Positions 22,401-36,417 of a stretch of 64,000 nt of DNA are shown piece after piece. The first letter of the stretch is position 1, and every line of letters begins with the position of its first letter. Under the pieces are notes generated by a model. It was given only the letters and a program-made list of their open reading frames with translations, searched no databases and was not told where the DNA came from. Origin of the DNA: Arachis hypogaea (taxonomy: Eukaryota > Streptophyta > Magnoliopsida > Fabales > Fabaceae); the NCBI RefSeq assembly GCF_003086295.3, contig NW_027255453.1, positions 1-64,000 on the forward strand, written 5' to 3'. Both the position numbers and the translations under genes were made by a program.

Positions 22401-25400
22401 TTCAAGAACATTTTTTATTTTTTTAATCACCGGATAATGCTATTTTTTCATAAATGCAGAATAAATTAATTTTAAAATTTAAACTTTTTAAATTTTTGTT
22501 TATTGGATATTTTTTAAAATCTTTATTTTTCAACTTTTTGGTAAAAAGATTATTTTTTTAGTTTCAAAATTTAAAAATAAAAAGTTTTCATCTTTTTTTT
22601 GTCTTCCTAATATTGCAGACTTTATTTTATTTTTTAATTTTAATAAAAAATTTAATTTTTAAATTTAAACATTCATAAAAAGGAAAAGTTTTGTCTTTTC
22701 AAATCCTAAATTTTTTTCAAGAACATTTTTTATTTTTTTAATCACCGGATAATGCTATTTTTTCATAAATACAGAATAAATTAATTTTAAAAATTTAAAC
22801 TTTTTAAATTTTTGTTTATTGGATATTTTTTAAAATCTTTATTTTTCAACTTTTTGGTAAAAAGATTATTTTTTTAGTTTCAAAATTTAAAAATAAAAAG
22901 TTTTCATCTTTTTTTTGTCTTCCTAATATTGCGGACTTTATTTTATTTTTTAATTTTCAATAAAAAATTTAATTTTTAAATTTAAAATTCATAAAAAGAA
23001 AATTTTGTCTTTTCAAATCCTAAATTTTTTTCAAGAACATTTTTTATTTTTTTAATCACCGGATAATGCTATTTTTTCATAAATACAGAATAAATTAATT
23101 TTAAAAATTTAAACTTTTTAAATTTTTGTTTATTGGATATTTTTTAAAATCTTTATTTTTCAACTTTTTGGTAAAAAGATTATTTTTTTAGTTTCAAAAT
23201 TTAAAAATAAAAAGTTTTCATCTTTTTTTTGTCTTCCTAATATTGCAGACTTTATTTTATTTTTTAATTTTAATAAAAAATTTAATTTTTAAATTTAAAA
23301 TTCATAAAAAGGAAAAGTTTTGTCTTTTCAAATCCTAAATTTTTTTTCAAGAACATTTTTTATTTTTTTAATCACCGGATAATGCTATTTTTTCATAAAT
23401 ACAGAATAAATTAATTTTAAAAATTTAAACTTTTTAAATTTTTGTTTATTGGATATTTTTTAAAATCTTTATTTTTCAACTTTTTGGTAAAAAGATTATT
23501 TTTTTAGTTTCAAAATTTAAAAATAAAAAGTTTTCATCTTTTTTTTGTCTTCCTAATATTGCTGGATTTATTTTATTTTTTAATTTTCAATAAAAAAATT
23601 TAATTTTTAAATTTAAAATTCATAAAAAGAAAATTTTGTCTTTTCAAATCCTAAATTTTTTTCAAGAACATTTTTTATTTTTTTTAATCACCGGATAATG
23701 CTATTTTTTCATAAATGCAGAATAAATTAATTTTAAAATTTAAACTTTTAAATTTTTGTTTATTGGATATTTTTTAAAATCTTTATTTTTCAACTTTTTG
23801 GTAAAAAGATTATTTTTTTAGTTTCAAAATTTAAAAATAAAAAGTTTTCATCTTTTTTTTGTCTTCCTAATATTGCAGACTTTATTTTATTTTTTAATTT
23901 TTAATAAAAAATTTAATTTTTAAATTTAAACATTCATAAAAAGGAAAAGTTTTGTCTTTTCAAATCCTAAATTTTTTTTCAAGAACATTTTTTATTTTTT
24001 TAATCACCGGATAATGCTATTTTTTCATAAATACAGAATAAATTAATTTTAAAAATTTAAACTTTTTAAATTTTTGTTTATTGGATATTTTTTAAAATCT
24101 TTATTTTTCAACTTTTTGGTAAAAAGATTATTTTTTTAGTTTCAAAATTTAAAAATAAAAAGTTTTCATCTTTTTTTTGTCTTCCTAATATTGCTGGTGT
24201 TTATTTTATTTTTTAATTTTCAATAAAAAAATTTAATTTTTAAATTTAAAATTCATAAAAATGAAAAATTTTGTCTTTTCAAATCCTAAATTTTTTTCAA
24301 GAACATTTTTTTATTTTTTTAATCACCGGATAATGCTATTTTTTCATAAATGCAGAATAAATTAATTTTAAAATTTAAATTTTAAATTTTTGTTTATTGG
24401 ATATTTTTTAAAATCTTTATTTTTCAACTTTTTGGTAAAAGATTATTTTTTAGTTTCAAATTTAAAAATAAAAGTTTTCATCTTTTTTTGTCTTCCTAAT
24501 ATTGCAGACTTTATTTTATTTTTTAATTTTAATAAAAAATTTAATTTTTAAATTTAAAAATTCATAAAAAGGAAAAGTTTTGTCTTTTCAAATCCTAAAT
24601 TTTTTTCAAGAACATTTTTTATTTTTTTAATCACCGGATAATGCTATTTTTTCATAAATACAGAATAAATTAATTTTAAAAATTTAAACTTTTTAAATTT
24701 TTGTTTATTGGATATTTTTTAAAATCTTTATTTTTCAACTTTTTGGTAAAAAGATTATTTTTTTAGTTTCAAAATTTAAAAATAAAAAGTTTTCATCTTT
24801 TTTTTGTCTTCCTAATATTGCTGGGTTTATTTTATTTTTTAATTTTCAATAAAAAATTTAATTTTTAAATTTAAAATTCATAAAAATGAAAATTTTGTCT
24901 TTTCAAATCCTAAATTTTTTTCAAGAACATTTTTTATTTTTTTAATCACCGGATAATGCTATTTTTTCATAAATGCAGAATAAATTAATTTTAAAATTTA
25001 AACTTTTTAAATTTTTGTTTATTGGATATTTTTTAAAATCTTTATTTTTCAACTTTTTGGTAAAAAGATTATTTTTTTAGTTTCAAAATTTAAAAATAAA
25101 AAGTTTTCATCTTTTTTTTGTCTTCCTAATATTGCAGACTTTATTTTATTTTTTAATTTTAATAAAAAATTTAATTTTTAAATTTAAACATTCATAAAAA
25201 GGAAAAGTTTTGTCTTTTCAAATCCTAAATTTTTTTTCAAGAACATTTTTTATTTTTTTAATCACCGGATAATGCTATTTTTTCATAAATACAGAATAAA
25301 TTAATTTTAAAAATTTAAACTTTTTAAATTTTTGTTTATTGGATATTTTTTAAAATCTTTATTTTTCAACTTTTTGGTAAAAAGATTATTTTTTTAGTTT

Positions 25401-26426
25401 CAAAATTTAAAAATAAAAAGTTTTCATCTTTTTTTTGTCTTCCTAATATTGCTGGTTTATTTTATTTTTTAATTTTCAATAAAAAAATTTAATTTTTAAA
25501 TTTAAAATTCATAAAAATGAAAAATTTTGTCTTTTCAAATCCTAAATTTTTTTCAAGAACATTTTTTATTTTTTTAATCACCGGATAATGCTATTTTTTC
25601 ATAAATGCAGAATAAATTAATTTTAACAATTTAAAGTTTTGAAATTTTTGTTTATTGGATATTTTTTAAAATCTTTATTTTTCAACTTTTTGGTAAAAAG
25701 ATTATTTTTTTAGTTTCAAAATTTAAAAATAAAAAGTTTTCATCTTTTTTTTGTCTTCCTAATATTGCAGACTTTATTTTATTTTTTAATTTTAATAAAA
25801 AATTTAATTTTTAAATTTAAACATTCATAAAAAGGAAAAGTTTTGTCTTTTCAAATCCTAAATTTTTTTTCAAGAACATTTTTTATTTTTTTAATCACCG
25901 GATAATGCTATTTTTTCATAAATACAGAATAAATTAATTTTAAAAATTTAAACTTTTTAAATTTTTGTTTATTGGATATTTTTTAAAATCTTTATTTTTC
26001 AACTTTTTGGTAAAAAGATTATTTTTTTAGTTTCAAAATTTAAAAATAAAAAGTTTTCATCTTTTTTTTGTCTTCCTAATATTGCTGGTGTTTATTTTAT
26101 TTTTTAATTTTCAATAAAAAAATTTAATTTTTAAATTTAAAAATTCATAAAAATGAAAAATTTTGTCTTTTCAAATCCTAAATTTTTTTCAAGAACATTT
26201 TTTATTTTTTTAATCACCGGATAATGCTATTTTTTCATAAATGCAGAATAAATTAATTTTAAAATTTAAATTTTTAAATTTTTGTTTATTGGATATTTTT
26301 AAAATCTTTATTTTTCAACTTTTTGGTAAAAAGATTATTTTTTTAGTTTCAAAATTTAAAAATAAAAAGTTTTCATCTTTTTTTTGTCTTCCTAATATTG
26401 CTGGATTTATTTTATTTTTTAATTTT

Positions 26427-26428
<2 letters not shown>

Positions 26429-26497
<69 letters not shown>
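26429..26497 (+). repeat. 69-bp pure poly-T expansion in the satellite
   Basis: 69 T followed directly by nine A, at essentially the same monomer position as the 158-bp run. It sits in an A-type unit; landmark spacing is about 390 bp. Confidence 0.9.
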
Positions 26498-26504
<7 letters not shown>

Positions 26505-29500
26505 AATTTAATTTTTAAATTTAAAAATTCATAAAAATGAAAATTTTGTCTTTTCAAATCCTAAATTTTTTTTCAAGAACATTTTTTTATTTTTTTAATC
26601 ACCGGATAATGCTATTTTTTCATAAATGCAGAATAAATTAATTTTAACAATTTAAATTTTTAAATTTTTGTTTATTGGATATTTTTTAAAATCTTTATTT
26701 TTCAACTTTTTGGTAAAAAGATTATTTTTTTAGTTTCAAAATTTAAAAATAAAAAGTTTTCATCTTTTTTTTGTCTTCCTAATATTGCAGACTTTATTTT
26801 ATTTTTTAATTTTTAATAAAAAATTTAATTTTTAAATTTAAACATTCATAAAAAGGAAAAGTTTTGTCTTTTCAAATCCTAAATTTTTTTCAAGAACATT
26901 TTTTATTTTTTTAATCACCGGATAATGCTATTTTTTCATAAATACAGAATAAATTAATTTTAAAAATTTAAACTTTTTAAATTTTTGTTTATTGGATATT
27001 TTTTAAAATCTTTATTTTTCAACTTTTTGGTAAAAAGATTATTTTTTTAGTTTCAAAATTTAAAAATAAAAAGTTTTCATCTTTTTTTTGTCTTCCTAAT
27101 ATTGCTGGTGTTATTTTATTTTTTAATTTTCAAAAAAAAATTTAATTTTTAAATTTAAAATTCATAAAAATGAAAATTTTTCTTTTCAAATCCTAAATTT
27201 TTTTCAAGAACATTTTTTATTTTTTTAATCACCGGATAATGCTATTTTTTCATAAATGCAGAATAAATTAATTTTAACAATTTAAAGTTTTGAAATTTTT
27301 GTTTATTGGATATTTTTTAAAATCTTTATTTTTCAACTTTTTGGTAAAAAGATTATTTTTTTAGTTTCAAAATTTAAAAATAAAAAGTTTTCATCTTTTT
27401 TTTGTCTTCCTAATATTGCAGACTTTATTTTATTTTTTAATTTTAATAAAAAATTTAATTTTTAAATTTAAACATTCATAAAAAGGAAAAGTTTTGTCTT
27501 TTCAAATCCTAAATTTTTTTTCAAGAACATTTTTTATTTTTTTAATCACCGGATAATGCTATTTTTTCATAAATACAGAATAAATTAATTTTAAAAATTT
27601 AAACTTTTTAAATTTTTGTTTATTGGATATTTTTTAAAATCTTTATTTTTCAACTTTTTGGTAAAAAGATTATTTTTTTAGTTTCAAAATTTAAAAATAA
27701 AAAGTTTTCATCTTTTTTTGTCTTCCTAATATTGCTGGTGTTTATTTTATTTTTTAATTTTCAATAAAAAAATTTAATTTTTAAATTTAAAAATTCATAA
27801 AAATGAAAATTTTGTCTTTTCAAATCCTAAATTTTTTTCAAGAACATTTTTTTATTTTTTTAATCACCGGATAATGCTATTTTTTCATAAATGCAGAATA
27901 AATTAATTTTAACAATTTAAAGTTTTGAAATTTTTGTTTATTGGATATTTTTTAAAATCTTTATTTTTCAACTTTTTGGTAAAAAGATTATTTTTTTAGT
28001 TTCAAAATTTAAAAATAAAAAGTTTTCATCTTTTTTTTGTCTTCCTAATATTGCAAGACTTTATTTTATTTTTTAATTTTTAATAAAAAATTTAATTTTT
28101 AAATTTAAACATTCATAAAAAGGAAAAGTTTTGTCTTTTCAAATCCTAAATTTTTTTTCAAGAACATTTTTTATTTTTTTAATCACCGGATAATGCTATT
28201 TTTTCATAAATACAGAATAAATTAATTTTAAAAATTTAAACTTTTTAAATTTTTGTTTATTGGATATTTTTTAAAATCTTTATTTTTCAACTTTTTGGTA
28301 AAAAGATTATTTTTTTAGTTTCAAAATTTAAAAATAAAAAGTTTTCATCTTTTTTTTGTCTTCCTAATATTGCTGGTGTTTATTTTATTTTTTAATTTTC
28401 AATAAAAAAATTTAATTTTTAAATTTAAAAATTCATAAAAATGAAAAATTTTGTCTTTTCAAATCCTAAATTTTTTTCAAGAACATTTTTTATTTTTTTA
28501 ATCACCGGATAATGCTATTTTTTCATAAATGCAGAATAAATTAATTTTAACAATTTAAATTTTTAAATTTTTGTTTATTGGATATTTTTTAAAATCTTTA
28601 TTTTTCAACTTTTTGGTAAAAAGATTATTTTTTTAGTTTCAAAATTTAAAAATAAAAAGTTTTCATCTTTTTTTTGTCTTCCTAATATTACAGACTTTAT
28701 TTTATTTTTTAATTTTAATAAAAAATTTAATTTTTAAATTTAAACATTCATAAAAAGGAAAATTTTGTCTTTTCAAATCCTAAATTTTTTTCAAGAACAT
28801 TTTTTATTTTTTTAATCACCGGATAATGCTATTTTTTCATAAATACAAATAAATTAATTTTAAAAATTTAAACTTTTTAAATTTTTGTTTATTGGATTTT
28901 TTTAAAATCTTTATTTTTCAACTTTTTGGTAAAAAGATTATTTTTTTAGTTTCAAAATTTAAAAATAAAAAGTTTTCATCTTTTTTTTGTCTTCCTAATA
29001 TTGCTGGTGCTTATTTTATTTTTTAATTTTCAATAAAAAAATTTAATTTTTAAATTTAAAAATTCATAAAAATGAAAATTTTATCTTTTCAAATCCTAAA
29101 TTTTTTTCAAGAACATTTTTTATTTTTTTAATCACCGGATAATGCTATTTTTTCATAAATGCAGAATAAATTAATTTTAACAATTTAAAGTTTTGAAATT
29201 TTTGTTTATTGGATATTTTTTAAAATCTTTATTTTTCAACTTTTTGGTAAAAAATTATTTTTTTAGTTTCAAAATTTAAAAATAAAAAGTTTTCATCTTT
29301 TTTTTGTCTTCCTAATATTGCAGACTTTATTTTATTTTTTAATTTTAATAAAAAATTTAATTTTTAAATTTAAACATTCATAAAAAGGAAAGTTTTGTCT
29401 TTTCAAATCCTAAATTTTTTTTCAAGAACATTTTTTATTTTTTTAATCACCGGATAATGCTATTTTTTCATAAATACAGAATAAATTAATTTTAAAAATT

Positions 29501-31672
29501 TAAACTTTTTAAATTTTTGTTTATTGGATATTTTTTAAAATCTTTATTTTTCAACTTTTTGGTAAAAAGATTATTTTTTTAGTTTCAAAATTTAAAAATA
29601 AAAAGTTTTCATCTTTTTTTTGTCTTCCTAATATTGCTGGTGTTTATTTTATTTTTTAATTTTCAATAAAAAAATTTAATTTTTAAATTTAAAAATTCAT
29701 AAAAATGAAAAATTTTGTCTTTTCAAATCCTAAATTTTTTTCAAGAACATTTTTTATTTTTTTAATCACCGATAATGCTATTTTTTCATAAATGCAGAAT
29801 AAATTAATTTTAACAATTTAAATTTTAAATTTTTGTTTATTGGATATTTTTTAAAATCTTTATTTTTCAACTTTTTGGTAAAAAGATTATTTTTTTAGTT
29901 TAAAATTTAAAAATAAAAAGTTTTCATCTTTTTTTTGTCTTCCTAATATTGCAGACTTTATTTTATTTTTTAATTTTAATAAAAAATTTAATTTTTAAAT
30001 TTAAACATTCATAAAAAGGAAAAGTTTTGTCTTTTCAAATCCTAAATTTTTTTTCAAGAACATTTTTTATTTTTTTAATCACCGGATAATGCTATTTTTT
30101 CATAAATACAGAATAAATTAATTTTAAAAATTTAAACTTTTTAAATTTTTGTTTATTGGATATTTTTTAAAATCTTTATTTTTCAACTTTTTGGTAAAAA
30201 GATTATTTTTTTAGTTTCAAAATTTAAAAATAAAAAGTTTTCATCTTTTTTTTGTCTTCCTAATATTGCTGGTTTATTTTATTTTTTAATTTTCAATAAA
30301 AAAATTTAATTTTTAAATTTAAAAATTCATAAAAATGAAAATTTTGTCTTTTCAAATCCTAAATTTTTTTCAAGAACATTTTTTATTTTTTTAATCACCG
30401 GATAATGCTATTTTTTCATAAATGCAGAATAAATTAATTTTAACAATTTAAAGTTTTAAATTTTTGTTTATTGGATATTTTTTAAAATCTTTATTTTTCA
30501 ACTTTTTGGTAAAAAGATTATTTTTTTAGTTTCAAAATTTAAAAATAAAAAGTTTTCATCTTTTTTTTGTCTTCCTAATATTGCTGGTTTATTTTATTTT
30601 TTAATTTTCAATAAAAAATTTAATTTTTAAATTTAAAATTCATAAAAATGAAAAATTTTGTCTTTTCAAATCCTAAATTTTTTTCAAGAACATTTTTTAT
30701 TTTTTAATCACCGGATAATGCTATTTTTTCATAAATGCAGAATAAATTAATTTTAACAATTTAAAGTTTTAAATTTTTGTTTATTGGATATTTTTTAAAA
30801 TCTTTATTTTTCAACTTTTTGGTAAAAAGATTATTTTTTTAGTTTCAAAATTTAAAAATAAAAAGTTTTCATCTTTTTTTTGTCTTCCTAATATTGCAAG
30901 ACTTTATTTTATTTTTTAATTTTATAAAAAATTTAATTTTTAAATTTAAACATTCATAAAAAGGAAAAGTTTTGTCTTTTCAAATCCTAAATTTTTTTTC
31001 AAGAACATTTTTTATTTTTTTAATCACCGGATAATGCTATTTTTTCATAAATACAGAATAAATTAATTTTAAAAATTTAAACTTTTTAAATTTTTGTTTA
31101 TTGGATATTTTTTAAAATCTTTATTTTTCAACTTTTTGGTAAAAAGATTATTTTTTTAGTTTCAAAATTTAAAAATAAAAAGTTTTCATCTTTTTTTTGT
31201 CTTCCTAATATTGCTGGCGTTTATTTTATTTTTTAATTTTCAATAAAAAAATTTAATTTTTGAATTTAAAAATTCATAAAAATGAAAAATTTTGTCTTTT
31301 CAAATCCTAAATTTTTTTCAAGAACATTTTTTATTTTTTTAATCACCAGGATAATGCTATTTTTTCATAAATGCAGAATAAATTAATTTTAACAATTTAA
31401 AGTTTTGAAATTTTTGTTTATTGGATATTTTTTAAAATCTTTATTTTTCAACTTTTTGGTAAAAAGATTATTTTTTTAGTTTCAAAATTTAAAAATAAAA
31501 AGTTTTCATCTTTTTTTTGTCTTCCTAATATTGCAAGACTTTATTTTATTTTTTAATTTTTAATAAAAAATTAATTTTTAAATTTAAACATTCATAAAAA
31601 GGAAAAGTTTTGTCTTTTCAAATCCTAAATTTTTTTTCAAGAACATTTTTATTTTTTAATCACCGGATAATG

Positions 31673-31677
31673 CTATT
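31673..31677 (+). other. Left target site of copy 2 (CTATT)
   Basis: Intact satellite reads gataatgctatt and then the LTR begins TGTAAAACCC. This is the same monomer base as the right flank of copy 1. Confidence 0.75.
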
Positions 31678-34600
31678 TGTAAAACCCGGTTAATTAACGG
31701 CTAATTATCCTATAAATGAGAATTTATTCTAGAAAGCCTAAAATGTGATTTTTATGGCTAAATGTGATAGAGGAGACTGAGACGAGAATTTTGGTACCAA
31801 TTTATAGGATTCGGACCAAGATTGGACCGAACGGGCCAAACCGGGCCAATTGGACCCAAAGTGGCCCTTGGCCCAACATAATTTAACCAAAACCTAGTTT
31901 CAGCACTCTCTCTCCTCATTTGTTACACACACAAGCTGAAATTGAGAGAAAGGGAGAAGAACACTCTCTCAAGTTCTTTCTCTCACTTGATCTTCAACCA
32001 CCATAACATTTGATCTAGAGCTCCGATTGCCGCCCGTTTGCGGCCACGCGTTCACCGTGGAGAGCTCTACAAACCATACACCAATCTTGAGGTAAGCCAC
32101 GTATTGCTGTTCGAATCTCAGCCCTTATTTTCGAGTTTCATGGGTGAAATGTTGAGATTTTGGGTTCTTTGATGTTATAGGACCCAACTCTCTTGAAGGA
32201 GAAGGTTAATCTTGTCTCCTTGGACCTTGGGTGTGGTAAGATTCTCAACCCTAGTGTAATTTGTGATTTTATGATGTTTGGGTTTTGAGATGTTGTGTAT
32301 GGGTATGATGGTTATGGCCTAGGTTGTGTGTGTGTGGATATTGGAGCTTGATTGGTGATTTTGAAAAGCTTGGAAAGGGCTTGGTGGTGAAAAATCTGTT
32401 CTTGGAGGTATTGAGGCCTTGAGAGCTTGTGGATAAGTGGTTTGGAAGTGCTCCGGGTGAGCTTGGGAAAATCGGCTAAGGTATGGTTTCGGTTTCCCGT
32501 ATCTAATATGTAATGTGGTAGGAAATACTTAGGCTAGAGGCCCTAAGATAGGCATTGAATGGTTGATGTTGTTGAATAATTGAGATATATGATGTGGTCA
32601 TATATATGATGATGATTATTGATGCCTTGGTGGTATGATGTATGAGAAATATGCATGTTGTGATATATGCTTGATGATTGGTTATGGTTGAATTGTGGGT
32701 TGAACCATGTTTATGGTGAGTATGTTATTGATTGTGTACAATGATGATTTAGTGGAATTGGTGTTGTTGATAATTGGCATGAGAAAGAGTGTATAATATG
32801 TCAATATGTTTGAGTTTGAGCCACTGGGGTGAAGTGGGTTAGAATGATGAGATAGTGATTTTGTATATTGTGGTAAAATCTCAATGTGTGAGTTGAGGAG
32901 GCTTGATGTTGAAATTGATGTATTTTGATTGATTTCAAAGAAAAGGGATGAAAATGGCATGTTTTGATTGATTTTGAAAAGAGTTGGAAATGGCTTGTTT
33001 GAAAATGGCACTTTGTGGTTTTTATGAAAAATATGATTTTTGGGCATACTTTGGTGGGACATAACTTGGATTACGGATCTCTGTTTTGTGCCAAATTTGT
33101 TTAGAAATGAAATTGGATCCGGGATGTCCATGCCGTGCGAAGAACGGGTGAAAAACGATTTAAAATGAGAAAGTTATGTCCGTTGGAAGATTGGGGTTTA
33201 AATTGGTGAATTCTGCAGCTTTTAACTTAGAAAATTTTTAGCAGAATGACCCCTTGCGCGTGGGCGCACTTGGCGCGTGCGCGCCGTTCTTCCCGAAATT
33301 TGTCATCCACGCGTGAGCGTGATGTGCGCGGGCGCGCCGATTGTGCTGCACCCAATGCCCAGCCATTTTCCAGAGACTTATGCCAGAACTGTGCCAGTGT
33401 TGTGCCTGGGGCACGAGAACACCCACGCGTACGCGTGGTTGACGCTTACGCGTCGATTGGCAAATGTTTAATCCACGCGTTAGCGTGCATGACGCTTGCG
33501 CGTCGATGAAGTTTTGAGGCCACTCCCGCGTGCGCGTAGAGTGCGCGTACGCGTGGACCTGTTTTCATCCCAAAGTTGATTTTTGAGTTTTAAAAGCCAA
33601 ATTTCATACTTCTAAGCCTCCGATCTCACCACTTATATCTTAAATCATTATGATAAGTCTAGCTATGAGAGAAGGAGCTAGTGGATGTGGTAACTTGCGA
33701 GTGAAGCAAGGAAAAATGAATAATCAATGAGGATCATTGATGATTATGTGAGATGTGGAGGATGGTGGTGGAAGTGCTTGTTATGCCATTGGCCGAGGGG
33801 CTGTAATTGTTTATGAATTGGCTGGTTCTGGATTGAACCGTGAGCCGGAATAGCTGTGTATGCTATGAATATTGGCTGGTTATGGATTTAACCGTGAGCC
33901 GGAATGGCTAATATGGATGTTGATCCATGGATGAGAATTCATGCATGTTTATGCTGAATTATTGATAATTGTGATTTGCACTTCCACTATCTGAGATACG
34001 AGTTTCCCTGGGTAGTAGCAGTGGCTAGCCACCACGTGCTCCAGGTTGAGACTTGATACTCTGTTGACCCTATGTCATAAGTGTGGCCGGGCACTGTGAA
34101 AGACCCGGATGAGCTCGTCCCCATAAATATTCACCAGTGAGGGTGATGGATATGGATCATGATTATGATCAAGTTTATGACGAGTATAACTCGAGTTGGG
34201 GATGCATGACAGAGGGACGGTCCAATGGTTAGCTACCAGGACTTGTCGGGTTGGCTCTATAACCGACAGATGATATCATCAGCCACTAGGGACAGGCATT
34301 CATCATATGCATACTATGTGAATTGTTTGAGATTGCCTATTTGACTGCATATTACTTGCTAATTGTCTAAATGCCTTAACTGCTCCTATTTGTATATTCC
34401 TTGCTTGATATAACTGTGTTTGCTATTTTATACTCCTGCTGGTGGTTGGGAGGTCTGAAGGAATTGGTAAGGGAAGTATTAGTTAGATTGAAGAATCCTT
34501 AGTCAGTTGCCTTGTATGGTTTAGCTTGTTTATAAGCTTGGATATTATCTGGAGGAAGTTCTAGGATTGCCTTCGGCTTTCCTCCATTATTATGTATTAT

Positions 34601-35201
34601 ATATGTGGAAGCTGTTACCATGCTGGGGACCTCTGGTTCTCACCCATGCGGATTTTGTGGTTTTCAGATGCAGGACGTGAGGTTTCCCGTTGAAGCAAGC
34701 TGGAGACTTCTATACTCGCGAAGATCCTTTGTTCTCGGGGCTATGTTTTGGTTTATATGTTTTGCTTAGATACTTTTATCTCCATTAAATAATACAAACT
34801 GTGATGACTCCTCTTATGGGAGATTTTGGAGAATAGGTTTTATGTATTTGTGTCCCTTTGGGTTTCCTTTGGGGTTTTCCTTATTTTATCATATGTATAT
34901 ATTGTTATGCTCGGACCGGTTATCTTCGCAGCCGGATCTTGAGTATTGATATTCCTGTTTTGGCACTCCTTTGTATATATATAATCTCGCGTTGGTTTAT
35001 CCTTATTCGTTACGTTATCGAGCGGAGTGTTGCGCTTTTGAGTTGCGGTTTTTTTGTTTACCCCTTTTTCTACAAAGGCTCCTAGTTATAATCAACCATT
35101 CATACTACTATACGTACTAAATTTTTATTTTAGAGGTCGTAATACCTTGCCATCCTTGAATTATGACTTAAGCATAAGACTCTGTATGGTAGGGTGTTAC
35201 A
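31678..35201 (+). repeat. 5' LTR of chromovirus copy 2
   Basis: About 3.52 kb, TGTAAAACCC to GGGTGTTACA. It agrees with 4700-8215 at every position I compared where the two LTRs of copy 1 differ. Single-base losses between about 31870 and 32090 hit the telo-box/site II region (for example aacctag for aaccctag). It contains the ACGCGT island (33249-33560). Confidence 0.95.
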
Positions 35202-35204
35202 TTA

Positions 35205-35216
35205 TGGTATCAGAGC
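35205..35216 (+). other. Primer-binding site, initiator tRNA-Met (copy 2)
   Basis: Same TGGTATCAGAGC string 3 bp after the LTR end as in copy 1. Confidence 0.92.
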
Positions 35217-35418
35217 AGTTCGTTCCTGTAGAGCCTGAGGGATGGACTGATTATGCTTCTGTGCATTCTCTGTGTGTGTGTTATGTGCTATTAGTATATC
35301 TGCTTGATATAATTGGCATAAACGTTCATGAGCATGCATTTGGGACTTTGAAGCACTAGACTTCCGATATTGAGACTGATCAACTTAATATCGATTGTTT
35401 GGTGTGTATAGGAACCAG

Positions 35419-36417
35419 ATGGCGCCTCGTGGACGCGGTAGAGGTAGTGCGAGAGGTCGTACGAATGCTCGTGCACCGGAGAATAACCCTAATGACCCGG
35501 TGAACTTTATGACTGCGTTGGAGAACATGGCTGCTGCTATGCAAGCCACTGCTGAGGCTCTTGGTCAACAGATGAACAACCATGGTAATGATGGAGGTGG
35601 AGTTCAGGGCCCGATGACACTGGCAAACTTTTTGAAGGTGAATCCGCCTAAGTTCAAGGGAACTACTAGTCCGACTGAGGCTGATACATGGTTTCAGGCT
35701 ATAGAGCGAGCACTGCAAGCACAAGTGGTACCTGAAGGGCAGCGTGTCGACTTTGCTACCTATATGCTTGTCGGTGAAGCGTCGCATTGGTGGCAAGGCA
35801 TCCGACGTCTTCTGCAGCAGGGTGATGACTATATCACTTGGACTGTTTTCCAAGAGGAGTTCTATAAGAAGTACTTTCCAACTTCTGCTAGGACGGCTAA
35901 GGAACTTGAATTGTTACAGCTGAAGCAGGGTACTATGTCCATATCGGAGTATACTGACAAGTTTGAGGAGCTATTCAGGTTCTCTCGTATGTGTCAAAGG
36001 ACTCCGGTGGAATATGAGGAATGGAAGTGTGTTAAGTATGAAGGAGGACTCCGGAGTGATATTTTCAGTTCAGTGGGACCAATGGAGATTAGGACTTTCT
36101 CCGAGTTGGTGAACAAGTGTAGGGTTGCTGAAGAGTGTGTGAAGAGGGCAACTGCTGAGAAAGGGACTCACAGAGGATCATTCCCACAGAACCGAGGGAA
36201 GAGTTTTGCACCTAGAGGTCCGTCTTTCAAGAGGGGAAGCTCTTTTAGGAGGTCCAACAACAACAACAACTCCCAAGGAAAAAGGTTTGGGAAACAGCCT
36301 CAAAATGATCAAGCTTGTACTAGATGTGGGGGTCACCATCCGGGAGCACCATGCAAGGCCGGATGGGGTTTGTGCTACACTTGTGGAAAGGCAGGGCATA
36401 AAGCTAAATTGTCCTGA
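35419..36417 (+). CDS. gag: Gag of chromovirus copy 2, reading into the zinc knuckles
   Basis: ATG at 35419, same N-terminus as copy 1. Unlike copy 1 it reads straight through the RG/Asn-rich tail into the CCHC region, showing a first Cys/His cluster ([13 protein letters not shown]) and the start of a second knuckle ([10 protein letters not shown]). A three-base loss and then several single-base losses after about 36400 end the frame at 36417, before the knuckle's last Cys. The stop lies in a block of dense homopolymer-type deletions and is probably not biological. This copy shows that Gag and Pol share one frame. Confidence 0.85.
   Translation: MAPRGRGRGSARGRTNARAPENNPNDPVNFMTALENMAAAMQATAEALGQQMNNHGNDGGGVQGPMTLANFLKVNPPKFKGTTSPTEADTWFQAIERALQAQVVPEGQRVDFATYMLVGEASHWWQGIRRLLQQGDDYITWTVFQEEFYKKYFPTSARTAKELELLQLKQGTMSISEYTDKFEELFRFSRMCQRTPVEYEEWKCVKYEGGLRSDIFSSVGPMEIRTFSELVNKCRVAEECVKRATAEKGTHRGSFPQNRGKSFAPRGPSFKRGSSFRRSNNNNNSQGKRFGKQPQNDQACTRCGGHHPGAPCKAGWGLCYTCGKAGHKAKLS

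Noticed and set aside
26241..26534. Open frame with a long phenylalanine run
   Set aside because: Translation of satellite and a T homopolymer; not a gene.
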